Below, piece by piece: positions 36,144-45,316 of a DNA stretch of 64,000 nucleotides. The position numbers and the translations under genes are program-made. Every line of letters starts with the position of its first letter. The stretch's first letter is position 1. This DNA is from Candidatus Gastranaerophilales bacterium (GTDB lineage: Bacteria; Cyanobacteriota; Vampirovibrionia; Gastranaerophilales; Gastranaerophilaceae). The stretch spans positions 1-64,000 of the forward strand of contig CANQOQ010000009.1 of NCBI GenBank assembly GCA_947625495.1. The letters are read 5' to 3'. The notes beneath the pieces were generated by a model that was given only the letters and a program-made list of their open reading frames with translations, was not told the DNA's origin and ran no database searches.

Positions 36144-36212
36144 ATGGCAGCATTATTAAATTTTTTATACAGAAGAAGACGTTTTACGGCATTTGTATTT
36201 GTTAATATATAA
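36144..36212 (+). CDS. possible 22-residue peptide gene
   Basis: The 300-base gap 35964-36263 holds one credible small ORF: ATG 7 bases after CAGAGG, encoding MAALLNFLYRRRRFTAFVFV-NI. It is hydrophobic with a central Arg4 block, as in small membrane peptides, leader peptides or type I toxins, but no antitoxin RNA is visible. AT-rich upstream DNA has several possible -10 boxes. Nothing else was seen in the gap. Confidence 0.35.
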   Translation: MAALLNFLYRRRRFTAFVFVNI

Positions 36213-36263
36213 TCTGTGTGGTATTAACACCGATAGTCTTTAAATTACTTACGTTCAGATAAT

Positions 36264-37556
36264 TTAATATGGATATATAATAAAAAATATTATTGACATA
36301 AGACAAAGAATCCATTGGATAATATTTGTTTCGTGTTTTTTCGAGCATAGTAATTTAATTATCGGGTAAATTAAAAAACCGGTCATTATTCCTGTGCCAA
36401 TATTATAAGTAAGAACCATAGCGGATATGGTAAAAATTGCAGGAGCAAACTCTGATATATCATCATAGTTCAAATGTCTAAATGCTGAAATCATTAAAAT
36501 TCCGACGTAAATTAGAGCCGGTGCATAAGCATAAGGAGGAATAATCATTATTACGGGGGTAAATATTAATCCGATAAGAAAAAGAATTCCTGTAGTAATA
36601 GAGCTAATGCCTGTTTTTCCGCCTGCTTTTATTCCTGTCATTGAATCTAAATAAGCACCTGATGTTGTTGTTCCGAATATGGGTGATATTATTACGGCAA
36701 TAGAATCGGAAATCATTGTTTTTTTAAGATTAGTATTTTTTAATCCGCTGTTATATTCAAGACTTACTATTGCCCCTGAAGTATCTATATTTACAAGTAT
36801 AAATAGTACAAAAAACAGAGAAATAAAATTCTTATTAAGTATTGAAGAAAAGTCAAACTGCATAAAAGAAGATGACATGCTGTTTGGAATAGAAATTAAA
36901 CTAGAAGGCAGTGTTACATCTTTTATCAGAACTCCTATTATGGTTGTTATTGCAATTGCTATAAGTACTGCGGTTTTTATTCCTTTATTTACCAATATTA
37001 TAATTAATGAAAAACAAATAATACCAAGAATAATATGCGGATTTGTATAATTACCGGCTTGAATAGGAATGGAATTTTGTGTAAAAGAGACTATACCTAT
37101 ATCTTTAAGAGCAATAAATATAAAAAATAAACCAAGTCCGATACAAAATGCCAATTTAATTGAATCGGGAATCTTATTAACGAGGAATTCTCTGATATTA
37201 AAAATTGTCATTAATAATAAAGCGATACCGCATATAAATATAGCGGAAAAAACTGTTTTAACCGAAAAACCGTTAATATTTACAAGAGTATATGCTATAA
37301 AAGCAGTTTCCCCTAAAAAAGGTGCTGTCGCATAAGGCTTATTTGCAATTAATCCCATTAATAAACTGCATATAAATACAACAATACCCAGAGCTGTAAT
37401 AGATGCGCCTAAGTCCATTCCTGCTGTTTCAAGTAATTTAGGGCTTAGAACGAATAAATATGACATTGTAAAAAAAGTGGTTATACCTGCTAAAATTTCC
37501 GTTCTTATAGTGGTTTTATTCTCTTTTAATTTAAATATTTTTTCTGTAAATTCCAT
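36264..37556 (-). CDS. NCS2 family (AzgA-like) purine permease
   Basis: 430 residues, about 12-14 membrane segments; imports hypoxanthine, guanine or adenine with protons in characterised AzgA-type members. Family segments: the N-terminal TEILAGITTFFTMSYLFVLSP, GLIANKPYATAPFLGETAF (in place of the usual PxxxAPGMGxNAFF), SGAYLDSMTGIKAGGKTG, and FTPVIMIIPPYAYAPALI. Its ATG overlaps the stop of the preceding solute-binding gene (TAATG), so it is the last gene of a three-gene operon. The deviation in the NPxxxAPG-like motif may alter substrate range. Confidence 0.85.
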   Translation of the reverse strand: MEFTEKIFKLKENKTTIRTEILAGITTFFTMSYLFVLSPKLLETAGMDLGASITALGIVVFICSLLMGLIANKPYATAPFLGETAFIAYTLVNINGFSVKTVFSAIFICGIALLLMTIFNIREFLVNKIPDSIKLAFCIGLGLFFIFIALKDIGIVSFTQNSIPIQAGNYTNPHIILGIICFSLIIILVNKGIKTAVLIAIAITTIIGVLIKDVTLPSSLISIPNSMSSSFMQFDFSSILNKNFISLFFVLFILVNIDTSGAIVSLEYNSGLKNTNLKKTMISDSIAVIISPIFGTTTSGAYLDSMTGIKAGGKTGISSITTGILFLIGLIFTPVIMIIPPYAYAPALIYVGILMISAFRHLNYDDISEFAPAIFTISAMVLTYNIGTGIMTGFLIYPIIKLLCSKKHETNIIQWILCLMSIIFFIIYPY

Positions 37557-38755
37557 TATAATAAGCTTTCCAATTGTTTTATTGTTTTATCATTAAAAAC
37601 ATCTTTATCTTTTACATTACCGGAGAATAAAATCTGCATTTTTTCTTTGATTATATCATTAATAGCAGGGTAATTTTCATTTGCAGGTGTTGGTTTTGTA
37701 TTTTTTATCATATTGATAAATATAATTGAGTTTTTTGGTTTTTTATTTTTGTCTAGGGAAATTAAATTATATGCACAATCAATTCTTGCCGGTATTATAA
37801 GACCGGTTTGTGCAAGTCTGTCTATAGAGGTTTTATCGGATAAATATTTAACAAATTTAAGAGCTTTTTCTTTATTTGCAGACTTTTTTGAAACAGCCCA
37901 GCCTGAAGAATCCAGATACAGTTTATTGTTTTTTGTTGAAGGAAATTCCATAATATCCCAATCAAAATCCAACACTTGTCTAAATTTAGGAACCATCCAT
38001 CTTCCGCCTAAATACATTGCAAGTTTTCCGTTTATAAACATTTGAGCTGTTGTTATACTTCCTATTTGTGATTTTGTCGGCATTGCATTATATTTATTAA
38101 TTAAATCGGAATATAAATTAATGGCTTCTTTACTTTTTTCACTGTTAATTATTATTTGTGATTTGTCATCAGATATTATTCCACCTCCGTTAGAAGCCAA
38201 ATAATAAACCCAAAATAGTGAATCTTCTTCAAAATTTATACCAAAATGATTTTTATTTGTAAGTCTTATTGCCTCATCTCTTAATTCATATATGGTTTTA
38301 AACGGTTTATCAGGTTTAAAAATAGTTTTATTATAATAAATTACAAGAGTTGAAATGTCTCTTGGAATCGCATATATTTTTCCGTTATAGGAAAAACAGT
38401 TCAGGGCTTCTTCGAAAAAATCCTTTTTATCTAAATAAGGTGTTAAATCTTCCAACAATCCCGCTTTTATATACATTTGTATATTTTGATTATTGAAAAA
38501 AATAACATCAGGTTCTAAATTGGACGCAAAAAGCAGCTGGATTTTTTGAAAATAGTTTTGCGGTACGTGAATAAATTTTATTTTTATATCAGGATTGTTT
38601 TTTTCAAATTCATTAATTAATTCTTTTAAAATAACAGTTTCACTTTGTGAACCCCAAGATGAAAATGTTATATAATCGGACTCTTTATTATTTTTATTAA
38701 AAAAAAATAAAATAAATAATATTAAAAATAATAAACAGAAATAGATTCTTTTCAT
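37556..38755 (-). CDS. ABC-type sugar-binding protein (extracellular family 1), orphan
   Basis: 399 residues. An N-terminal hydrophobic segment (about residues 4-19) precedes the typical family 1 start YITFSSWGSQSETVIL, followed by FEKNNPDIKIKFIHVP, DVIFFNN, GLLEDLTPYLDKKD, YAIPRDISTLVIYYNK, and MFINGKLAMYLGGRW. No lipobox Cys is present, so it is either anchored by the uncleaved helix or secreted. No ABC permease or ATPase genes are adjacent; the partner is an NCS2 permease (one-base overlap) and an unknown membrane protein (three bases upstream). Confidence 0.85.
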   Translation of the reverse strand: MKRIYFCLLFLILFILFFFNKNNKESDYITFSSWGSQSETVILKELINEFEKNNPDIKIKFIHVPQNYFQKIQLLFASNLEPDVIFFNNQNIQMYIKAGLLEDLTPYLDKKDFFEEALNCFSYNGKIYAIPRDISTLVIYYNKTIFKPDKPFKTIYELRDEAIRLTNKNHFGINFEEDSLFWVYYLASNGGGIISDDKSQIIINSEKSKEAINLYSDLINKYNAMPTKSQIGSITTAQMFINGKLAMYLGGRWMVPKFRQVLDFDWDIMEFPSTKNNKLYLDSSGWAVSKKSANKEKALKFVKYLSDKTSIDRLAQTGLIIPARIDCAYNLISLDKNKKPKNSIIFINMIKNTKPTPANENYPAINDIIKEKMQILFSGNVKDKDVFNDKTIKQLESLL

Positions 38756-38758
38756 TTT

Positions 38759-39898
38759 TTATATTATAGCCAATTCTTTAATTGTTGTATCTGAAAATTC
38801 AATCATTGCTTTATAAGAATCTACTCTGACGATAAAAATATCATTTTTTTTATTTTTATCATAAAATCTGGCTTGTAAACTTATTTGAGGTAAATCTATA
38901 AATTTCCTTAAAGGTAGAGTTTTACCTCCTATAAATCCATACAACAATATTTCATTATTTTCTTTTGAGAGATAAAAACCTCTGTTGTTGTCTAATTTTA
39001 TAATGGAAAGGATTTCATAATTTTTATTTATATTTTCTTTTTGTTTTGGATTCTTTTCATTTATCGGATTTGTGTGTAATTTGTTTTTTATAATCTGTGC
39101 TTTTTCTTTTAGGAGTTCTGATGTCTTTTTTATTACACTGTTAAAGTCATCCTGAAAAGAATTATTTTCATTTTTTAAAGGAATATTAAAGCATTTAAAC
39201 GAATTATTATCAGCGGTTTTTATATTTTGCTTAAGGTCCTGTTCATCTTGTTGTTTAACCGAGGTTTTATTCAAATTATATTTGAAATTTTTCCTTAATG
39301 CCTCATCTGTATTTTCAGCCGGTTTTGGTGGTGTATATCCTGAAGGAAATGCAGTATAAGAATTCATATTGTAATCAGATTTTAATATTTGTGCTAATTT
39401 CCTTGCCAATATTCCCAAGACAAGACAGAATCCAATAAATATAAGTGAATATATATTTATTGAAAAATCCTCCATAATATTAAACTTATAATCTTTTATG
39501 TTTTTAGATATTAAGTTTAAAGAATAATCGGAGTTCATTGTTAGTGCAATTCTTGTATAACTTGAATCTTTTACCTTGTTTTTAAATGGTTTTTCTTCGG
39601 TTTTTAATTTTAAGTATTTTTTGTCGAATTTATTCTTGTAATTTACTTTTATATTCCTACCATTCATTTTTGTATCAGGAAGATATATATAATAAAACCC
39701 GTTTTCAACTTTTTGAATATAAGCCTTTGTATTAAAATCATTAGAGAAATATAAGCTTATATTAAACGTGTTATTCTCCAGAGGATTAATGGTAATTCTC
39801 TCAAGATTATTGCTTTCTGAAGAAGCAAGTATAAATGTTGTATTAAAAAAAAGTAAAGCTGTAATAATAAATAATTTAATATTAATATTTTTCATCAT
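38759..39898 (-). CDS. membrane-anchored protein of unknown function
   Basis: 379 residues: signal peptide (about 1-26), a beta-rich extracytoplasmic domain (about 30-145) that vaguely recalls AMIN-type domains, one strong membrane helix near 150-168 (SLIFIGFCLVLGILA), then a Lys/Asn-rich linker and a C-terminal domain (about 280-379). First gene of the operon with the solute-binding protein and purine permease, with only three bases to the next start. Two Met codons are adjacent at the start. Confidence 0.6.
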   Translation of the reverse strand: MMKNINIKLFIITALLFFNTTFILASSESNNLERITINPLENNTFNISLYFSNDFNTKAYIQKVENGFYYIYLPDTKMNGRNIKVNYKNKFDKKYLKLKTEEKPFKNKVKDSSYTRIALTMNSDYSLNLISKNIKDYKFNIMEDFSINIYSLIFIGFCLVLGILARKLAQILKSDYNMNSYTAFPSGYTPPKPAENTDEALRKNFKYNLNKTSVKQQDEQDLKQNIKTADNNSFKCFNIPLKNENNSFQDDFNSVIKKTSELLKEKAQIIKNKLHTNPINEKNPKQKENINKNYEILSIIKLDNNRGFYLSKENNEILLYGFIGGKTLPLRKFIDLPQISLQARFYDKNKKNDIFIVRVDSYKAMIEFSDTTIKELAII

Positions 39899-40034
39899 GC
39901 CAACTGCTTGTCAATTCCCAATCTATATATTTACATTAAAACATTAAAATATATTTTTTGTCACTAATTTAACCTAAATTTAATAAGAAAAACTACAAAA
40001 AAATAAAAGTGTGGATTTTTGTGTTAAAAATCAG

Positions 40035-40040
40035 TATAAT
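40035..40040 (+). promoter_or_regulatory. consensus -10 box before the REC-STAS gene
   Basis: TATAAT, 34 bases before the ATG at 40074, with AAAGGAAA between. The -35 at 17 bases (TGGATT) is poor. Confidence 0.4.
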
Positions 40041-40073
40041 TAGTAGAGATTAACTGAAAGGAAACAATTAGTA

Positions 40074-40982
40074 ATGGAAATAACGGATGAACAGGTAGAT
40101 AAAATTTTAGAACTTGCTTCTATTGAAAGAAAAAAATCAATTGAAGAAATAACACAGAGAGATATTTCTGAAGCTCTGATTCGAATAGAAAGAAAGATAT
40201 ATTCATTTACAACAGGAATAAAGATAGAATCACTTGAAGATAAAAAAATATTAATAGCTGATGATTTAGAGCTGTCAATATATCAATTGAGTACGATATT
40301 GAAGAAAATAGGGATTTCTCCGAGAGTAGCACGCTCTAAAGAAGAAGCCGTATCTGAACTTCATAAAGCCTGTTTTGATTGTGTAATTGTTGATTTATTT
40401 ATACCTGAAGCAGAGGACGGCTTTGAATTAATTAAACAAGCGGTTAAAAAACGTTCCGAATCCGAGCAGTATTTAAAAGTTGTTGTTGTTTCAGGCACCG
40501 ATGACAAATCATTAATTGATAAATGTTATGAACTCGGTATTGATTTTTATATTCAAAAAGATAAAACTTGGCATTCCAAGCTATTGAAGTATTTAAGTAC
40601 AACCTTTCAATCGGATAAAAATATTTCTTTTACCAGATATATCATTAATAATGAAATAGCGTCGTATGTTATAAAAAGATTTAATGATTCAAAAATTTTT
40701 GATGAATTAATAAAAAATATAAATTCTGTAGTATATCAGGGCGTAAAAAATATATTATTTGATTTAAAGGAAATTACGGCTTTTGATACTGATAATGCAT
40801 ATATATTTGCCGATATATATAAGATATGTGCTGAAAACGGCGGAAGATTTGTAATAGCAAATCCCTCCGTTAGTGTTAAAGAAGCCCTATCTTTTGCATA
40901 TTTAGAAGGAATTATTCCCTATGCAAAATCTGTTGAGGATGCTGTTTCTATTATAATGGATTCAGCTAAGGATTCTCAATAA
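40074..40982 (+). CDS. receiver-STAS fusion protein
   Basis: 302 residues. A short helical N-terminus, then a receiver domain (about 55-175) with acidic pair in LIADDLE, phosphoacceptor in VIVDLFIP, switch in VVSGTDD and Lys in YIQKDK, so phosphorylation-competent. Residues about 185-295 form a STAS domain (FDLKEITAFDTDNAYIF), with Thr instead of the usual phospho-Ser. By analogy with SpoIIAA/RsbV it would control an anti-sigma factor or another partner in response to a kinase. Tail overlaps rpiB by 17 bases. Confidence 0.85.
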   Translation: MEITDEQVDKILELASIERKKSIEEITQRDISEALIRIERKIYSFTTGIKIESLEDKKILIADDLELSIYQLSTILKKIGISPRVARSKEEAVSELHKACFDCVIVDLFIPEAEDGFELIKQAVKKRSESEQYLKVVVVSGTDDKSLIDKCYELGIDFYIQKDKTWHSKLLKYLSTTFQSDKNISFTRYIINNEIASYVIKRFNDSKIFDELIKNINSVVYQGVKNILFDLKEITAFDTDNAYIFADIYKICAENGGRFVIANPSVSVKEALSFAYLEGIIPYAKSVEDAVSIIMDSAKDSQ

Positions 40983-41403
40983 GATTGACTCTTCTTAAAT
41001 GACGTTGGGCTTCAAATTCGCTATTAAGCCAAGTATCTAAGATGTCTTTTGCGAGATATTCACCTACAATTCTTTCGCCGAGGCACAGAATATTAGTATC
41101 ATTGTGAAGTCTTGAATATTTTGCAGATGTGGTATCGGAGCATACGACAGCTCGTATACCATTTATTTTATTGGCGCTTATGCACATTCCTATACCGCTT
41201 CCGCAGATTAAAATCCCCTTTTTATATTCTCCGTCAGCTATTCTCTTTGCAAGTTTTTGGGCTATTAAAGGATAATCAACCGATTCAGCCGAATAACAGC
41301 CTATATCTTCAACAGTATAGTTTTTTTCGCTTAAATATTTAATTAAGATGTTTTTTAAATTGAATCCTGCATGATCAGATCCGATTATAATTTTCTTTTC
41401 CAT
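40966..41403 (-). CDS. rpiB: ribose-5-phosphate isomerase B
   Basis: Interconverts ribulose 5-phosphate and ribose 5-phosphate. All RpiB landmarks are present in 145 residues: IGSDHAGFNLK, DIGCY, VDYP, catalytic-Cys loop ILICGSGIGMCISANKI, RAVVCSD, ARLHND-like YSRLHNDTNILCLG, and the C-terminal RH-RR dyad region. Single gene, convergent with REC-STAS. Confidence 0.95.
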   Translation of the reverse strand: MEKKIIIGSDHAGFNLKNILIKYLSEKNYTVEDIGCYSAESVDYPLIAQKLAKRIADGEYKKGILICGSGIGMCISANKINGIRAVVCSDTTSAKYSRLHNDTNILCLGERIVGEYLAKDILDTWLNSEFEAQRHLRRVNLIENP

Positions 41404-41513
41404 AAAAAAATTATATCATTGTTGTTTTTTTGTTACAAAAATTTAAAATAAATACATAAACTGGCATATTTTTATTAAATAAATTGTTTATATAAATGAA
41501 AGTAAGGATTGTT

Positions 41514-42317
41514 ATGTCTGAAATTGTAAATAATTTAAATACACAAACAACAGGAACACCGATATATAACTATCCAATGCCGGCAGTTGCGGTAAATCCT
41601 GCCGAAAATACAAATAATAATTCTCAATATACAAATCAAATATATCAATATCCGCAAACATCATTATATACGAATCAACCGATGCCGCAATATTCGGGTG
41701 TTAATATAAATATATATAATCCTGCCGGTATGGCAGGAAATACTGCCCCTGTTCCGATGGTAAATAATATGCAGCCGTCCCAGCCTACAGGCAGTGTTCA
41801 AAATTCTGAAACATCGAATGCCCCGACAAATTTAAATGCAGCTTCGTCATTAACAAATAATATAGTAAATGATAAACCGAGTGCCAATACTCCGATAAAT
41901 AATCTTCCCGAACAAAATAATAACGGAAAAACAAAATATATAGTTGAACTTACTGATGATTATATAAAAACTCTCGAAAATTATTTAAGGAATCCGTCGG
42001 AAGACTTAAGAAAAGCAGCTATAAAAGAGTTAATAAAACGATTTGAAGAAGATAAAACAAGATATAACAATCCTGCCTTGACGGCACTATTAAATATAGC
42101 TCTCCAAGATCCTTCTGCATCAAACAGACTTTTAGCAATGAGTCCGATAGCTTCAGGAGAGGCAGCAGGCGATAAAAATACACTTAAATTATTGAATAAT
42201 CTTGCATCTTCAGATAAATTATACGGACAGGAAGCAAAAATGGCACATGATTCACTATTAAACGCATCACAAAACAGAATTGAGGTGCCGGATTATTCTT
42301 CGGACAAGAACAAGTAA
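41514..42317 (+). CDS. Q/P/N-rich protein with C-terminal HEAT-like repeats (paralogue of 5294-6352)
   Basis: 267 residues from the ATG at 41514, which has AAGGA five bases upstream; the in-frame ATG at 41496 has none. The N-terminal half is Asn/Pro/Gln/Thr-rich with YNYPMPA and QYSGVNINIYNPAG, both echoed in the protein at 5294. The C-terminal ~115 residues are helical and HEAT-like (SEDLRKAAIKELIKRFEEDK; DPSASNRLLAMSPIA). A small membrane protein follows 28 bases later. Confidence 0.75.
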   Translation: MSEIVNNLNTQTTGTPIYNYPMPAVAVNPAENTNNNSQYTNQIYQYPQTSLYTNQPMPQYSGVNINIYNPAGMAGNTAPVPMVNNMQPSQPTGSVQNSETSNAPTNLNAASSLTNNIVNDKPSANTPINNLPEQNNNGKTKYIVELTDDYIKTLENYLRNPSEDLRKAAIKELIKRFEEDKTRYNNPALTALLNIALQDPSASNRLLAMSPIASGEAAGDKNTLKLLNNLASSDKLYGQEAKMAHDSLLNASQNRIEVPDYSSDKNK

Positions 42318-42345
42318 TTAATATAACTAATAACGGTAAGTAAGT

Positions 42346-42822
42346 ATGGCAGTAATTCCAGTAATAAAAAAAATAATGAATAGTAAAGCGGCGTCAATAG
42401 CACCTAAAGTATTAGGTGCGGTAACAACCGCTGCTGTAGTTTATGATTCTCATGTAAATGCAAAAGAGAAAGCTTATGTAACGGATGAACTTGAATCGGC
42501 TGACAGATTTTCCAAAAGATACAATCAATATATGTCTGCTGATGTTGAAAGTGCTTCTTTGAATAAAATGAAAAAGTTTTGGTTTGAAGTACAAAATGAT
42601 TTTCAGGTTTTGAATATATTTTCAAAGATAAAAGGGTATGTTTCCGGATTTTTCAAAACAGTATTGAAATGTTTACCATTATTGGCATTGAGTGCTGTAT
42701 CTCTTGCAAGTAAAGGCAATATAGGTAAAATTACGGGTATACTCCTTGCTCTCAACGGAATTAAAACTGTTTTATATGATGTTATGGGAATTGGTGTAAA
42801 GAAAAAATCCAAATATAGTTAA
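42346..42822 (+). CDS. small membrane protein of unknown function
   Basis: 158 residues. A hydrophobic Ala/Val-rich N-terminus (residues 15-33), a charged helical centre, and two probable membrane segments near 105-122 (LKCLPLLALSAVSLAS) and 128-150, ending in a basic tail. Close spacing to the HEAT-like gene suggests co-transcription. Function unknown. A small hairpin without T run follows at 42831-42847 (GTTGTA/TACAAC). Confidence 0.6.
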   Translation: MAVIPVIKKIMNSKAASIAPKVLGAVTTAAVVYDSHVNAKEKAYVTDELESADRFSKRYNQYMSADVESASLNKMKKFWFEVQNDFQVLNIFSKIKGYVSGFFKTVLKCLPLLALSAVSLASKGNIGKITGILLALNGIKTVLYDVMGIGVKKKSKYS

Positions 42823-42870
42823 ATCGGCTAGTTGTAAATTATACAACAGGTTAATTACCTTCTTATTCTT

Positions 42871-42903
42871 ATTGCTTTAATATAAGTACGTAAATAAAGC
42901 AAT
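42871..42903 (+). promoter_or_regulatory. 9-bp inverted repeat upstream of the LuxR-type regulator
   Basis: ATTGCTTTA (42871-42879) and TAAAGCAAT (42895-42903), separated by 15 bases, 25 bases before the ATG at 42929. It could be an operator (autoregulation) or an mRNA hairpin. Confidence 0.5.
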
Positions 42904-42928
42904 AGACAATTAGAGGGGTAAAAATCCA

Positions 42929-43612
42929 ATGGTACAGACTATACAAAAAACTGACACTATTAATGTCGTAATAATAGAGGATTATAAATTAACAAGAGTA
43001 GGATTAAAATCCGCATTGAACGAATATGACCATATAAATGTAACAGGCGAAGCTCAAGATGCGGAGGATGGATTAAATCTTATTGAGAAACTTAAACCTG
43101 ACGTAGTTTTAATGGATTTGGGACTCCCCGGAATAAACGGATTGGAGGCAACAATAAAAATAAAAGAAAAGAATCCGTCTGTTAAAATTATAATATTAAC
43201 TTCACACGAAAGAGGAGAAGAAGTAATAGCAGCACTGGGAGCAGGCGCAAATGCATATTGTTTAAAAGATATAACACCTGAAACTTTATCCGAGGTTATA
43301 AAAAATGTTGCATCAGGCGCTTGTTGGTTAGATCCTGCAGTTTCTTCAATAGCTTTGAATTTCTTTCCCAAGCCTGAGAATGTTACGCTTTTACAAACAT
43401 CAGAAGTTCAGGATGCAAGGGCGCAATTAACTGAAAGAGAACTTGAAGTTTTAAAACATCTTGTAAAAGGTAAAAGTAATACAGAAATAGCTAAAGAACT
43501 TATTGTAAGTGTCCATACGGCAAAGGCACATGTTTGCAGTATTTTGCAAAAGCTTTGTGTTGATGACCGTGTTCAGGCTGCTGTTAAAGCTATTAAAGAA
43601 AATATTATATAA
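42929..43612 (+). CDS. NarL/FixJ-type response regulator
   Basis: 227 residues. Receiver domain (about 12-130): acidic IIEDY, phosphoacceptor VLMDLGLPGINGLEA, switch ILTSHERGEE, Lys in CLKDIT. LuxR-type DNA-binding domain (about 165-225): LTERELEVLKHLVKGKSNTEIAKEL, then SVHTAKAHVCSIL. An ordinary transcription factor of a two-component system; no kinase is adjacent. AGAGGGG lies before the ATG. Tail overlaps the convergent hypothetical gene by 8 bases. Confidence 0.95.
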   Translation: MVQTIQKTDTINVVIIEDYKLTRVGLKSALNEYDHINVTGEAQDAEDGLNLIEKLKPDVVLMDLGLPGINGLEATIKIKEKNPSVKIIILTSHERGEEVIAALGAGANAYCLKDITPETLSEVIKNVASGACWLDPAVSSIALNFFPKPENVTLLQTSEVQDARAQLTERELEVLKHLVKGKSNTEIAKELIVSVHTAKAHVCSILQKLCVDDRVQAAVKAIKENII

Positions 43613-44180
43613 TAAATTCTATTTGATTCCTTTTTGATGCATTATCAATCAGATTTAAAAATCTTTGTTCGGGTATTATCCAATCACCGTTTTTTGTTTC
43701 GGAAAAATTATTATGTTTAAGACTTTTTGTATTGTGCGGATAAAAACCGATTGATAATGAAGAGTCATATTGGTTAATTGCATGATTTGCCAGATAAGCA
43801 AATACGGGTTCTTCCGGATTTACGTATTTTAAATTGTTTTTCATTTCTTCTATAAGCGTTGTATATCCGGGGTATTCAACATTATCAGCTCTGTAGTGGC
43901 GGGATGTTTGTGCGCAGGATATTACTTCATTTGTATTATCGTCTTTTAATATGTAATATTCCCTGTAGTGAAAATCATTTTCTGAGTCATTTAACATCGG
44001 ATAATATATATATCTTGCTATTTTGCTGTATTTTACTTCATCTAAATCAGATTTATTTAGACAATCCATTTTATATAGTGTAGATTCAGATTCTTCATTT
44101 GATTGTGTTTTTTTGATTTTGCATTTCATTACGGGAGTTTTGCAAAATGTTTGTTTGGTTTTTATTGAATTTATTTTCAT
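43605..44180 (-). CDS. hypothetical protein with MxINSI-type N-terminus
   Basis: 191 residues, no signal peptide. N-terminus MKINSIKTKQTFCKTPV matches a recurring start in this neighbourhood (46174, 46738). The body has mixed alpha/beta character (YREYYILKDDNTNEVISCAQ; PVFAYLANHAINQYDSSLSI) that faintly recalls an acetyltransferase fold, but no acetyl-CoA motif was found. AAGGAT precedes the ATG. Function unknown. Confidence 0.6.
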   Translation of the reverse strand: MKINSIKTKQTFCKTPVMKCKIKKTQSNEESESTLYKMDCLNKSDLDEVKYSKIARYIYYPMLNDSENDFHYREYYILKDDNTNEVISCAQTSRHYRADNVEYPGYTTLIEEMKNNLKYVNPEEPVFAYLANHAINQYDSSLSIGFYPHNTKSLKHNNFSETKNGDWIIPEQRFLNLIDNASKRNQIEFII

Positions 44181-44275
44181 ATTTATCCTTTGTCCGTTTA
44201 AGATAAACCTTGTAATTTAATTTTTTTGCTATTTGTCTTATAATATATGTTGAGTTTATTAATCAGGAGTATTAA

Positions 44276-45313
44276 ATGAAAAAAATATTTTCTTTGTTTA
44301 TAATGAGCTTATTTTTAACAATATGTGTGTTACAGTGTTCATTTATGTTTTTTAATAAAAAATCTCAGACTGATAATATAAAAACTACTGTAAATAAATC
44401 ACAGTCTGTAAAAGAAAATCTATGGTGTATAACGCTGCCATTGGTTTGGAATGATTTTATGGATAAGGTAAATAAAGGTAATCCTGTTAATCTTAAAGGC
44501 GGTAATCCCGTTATTGTTGATGAATTAAATAAAAGATTATATTCTAAAGAAGATATTTCGGAAGATTCATACTATCAGGTATATGGTGAAATATCTAAAA
44601 AATTAAAGAAAGAAATTGAAAAAAACATATATAAAAAATTTAAAGAAAAAAGTGATATTCTGTCTCTTATTAATTGGGATATGCCTAATTCATATTTATT
44701 TTATGTAATGCTTAAGAAAGAATTTACTTTTTTAAATGAATTTGAAAAACTCTCTTCTATGCCGTTTAATAATTCAAAAGAAATCGTTAAATATTTTGGT
44801 ATAGGAAAAAGTAATAATGAATTATTAAGAGAAAATGTAAAGGTTCTGTTTTATAATTCAATAAACGATTTTGCCGTTAAACTTAATACTAAAGAAAATG
44901 AAGATGTAATACTTTTCAGAACCGATAAAGATTCTAAATTTGATGAATTGTATGATTATGTAGTTTCAAATATAAAACCGGATTCTTTTTCCGAAAATGA
45001 TAAATTGAGAATTCCATATATAGATGTAAATGAACTTATTTCTTATGATGAAATATGCGGTAAAAAAATAGAAAATACAAACTATATTATTACTCAGGTA
45101 TTGCAGACAATAAAATTTAAAATGGATAATAAAGGAGGAAGTCTTAAAAGTGAAGCAGCAATCGGTATGATGAGAGCATCCATGCCTGCTTTTAATAAAT
45201 CCAGATTTTTCTATTTCGATAAGCCATTTGTTCTATTCTTGAAAGAAGCCTCAAAAGATAAACCTTATTATGCCATGAAGATTAAGGATTCAAAATATTT
45301 GGTAAAAGAATAA
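44276..45313 (+). CDS. divergent serpin (serine protease inhibitor family) with N-terminal anchor
   Basis: 345 residues. An N-terminal hydrophobic segment (about 4-24) sends it across the membrane; the Cys at 21 lacks a good lipobox. The C-terminus FYFDKPFVLFL fits the PROSITE serpin signature position by position. Just before it, KFKMDNKGGSLKSEAAIG stands where serpins have strand 5A and the reactive-loop hinge, and MMRASMPAF would be the exposed loop. Total length suits a serpin. The hinge is less Ala-rich than in strong inhibitors and has a small insertion, so inhibitory activity is uncertain. A secreted 125-residue protein follows after 3 bases. Confidence 0.68.
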   Translation: MKKIFSLFIMSLFLTICVLQCSFMFFNKKSQTDNIKTTVNKSQSVKENLWCITLPLVWNDFMDKVNKGNPVNLKGGNPVIVDELNKRLYSKEDISEDSYYQVYGEISKKLKKEIEKNIYKKFKEKSDILSLINWDMPNSYLFYVMLKKEFTFLNEFEKLSSMPFNNSKEIVKYFGIGKSNNELLRENVKVLFYNSINDFAVKLNTKENEDVILFRTDKDSKFDELYDYVVSNIKPDSFSENDKLRIPYIDVNELISYDEICGKKIENTNYIITQVLQTIKFKMDNKGGSLKSEAAIGMMRASMPAFNKSRFFYFDKPFVLFLKEASKDKPYYAMKIKDSKYLVKE

Positions 45314-45316
45314 TAT

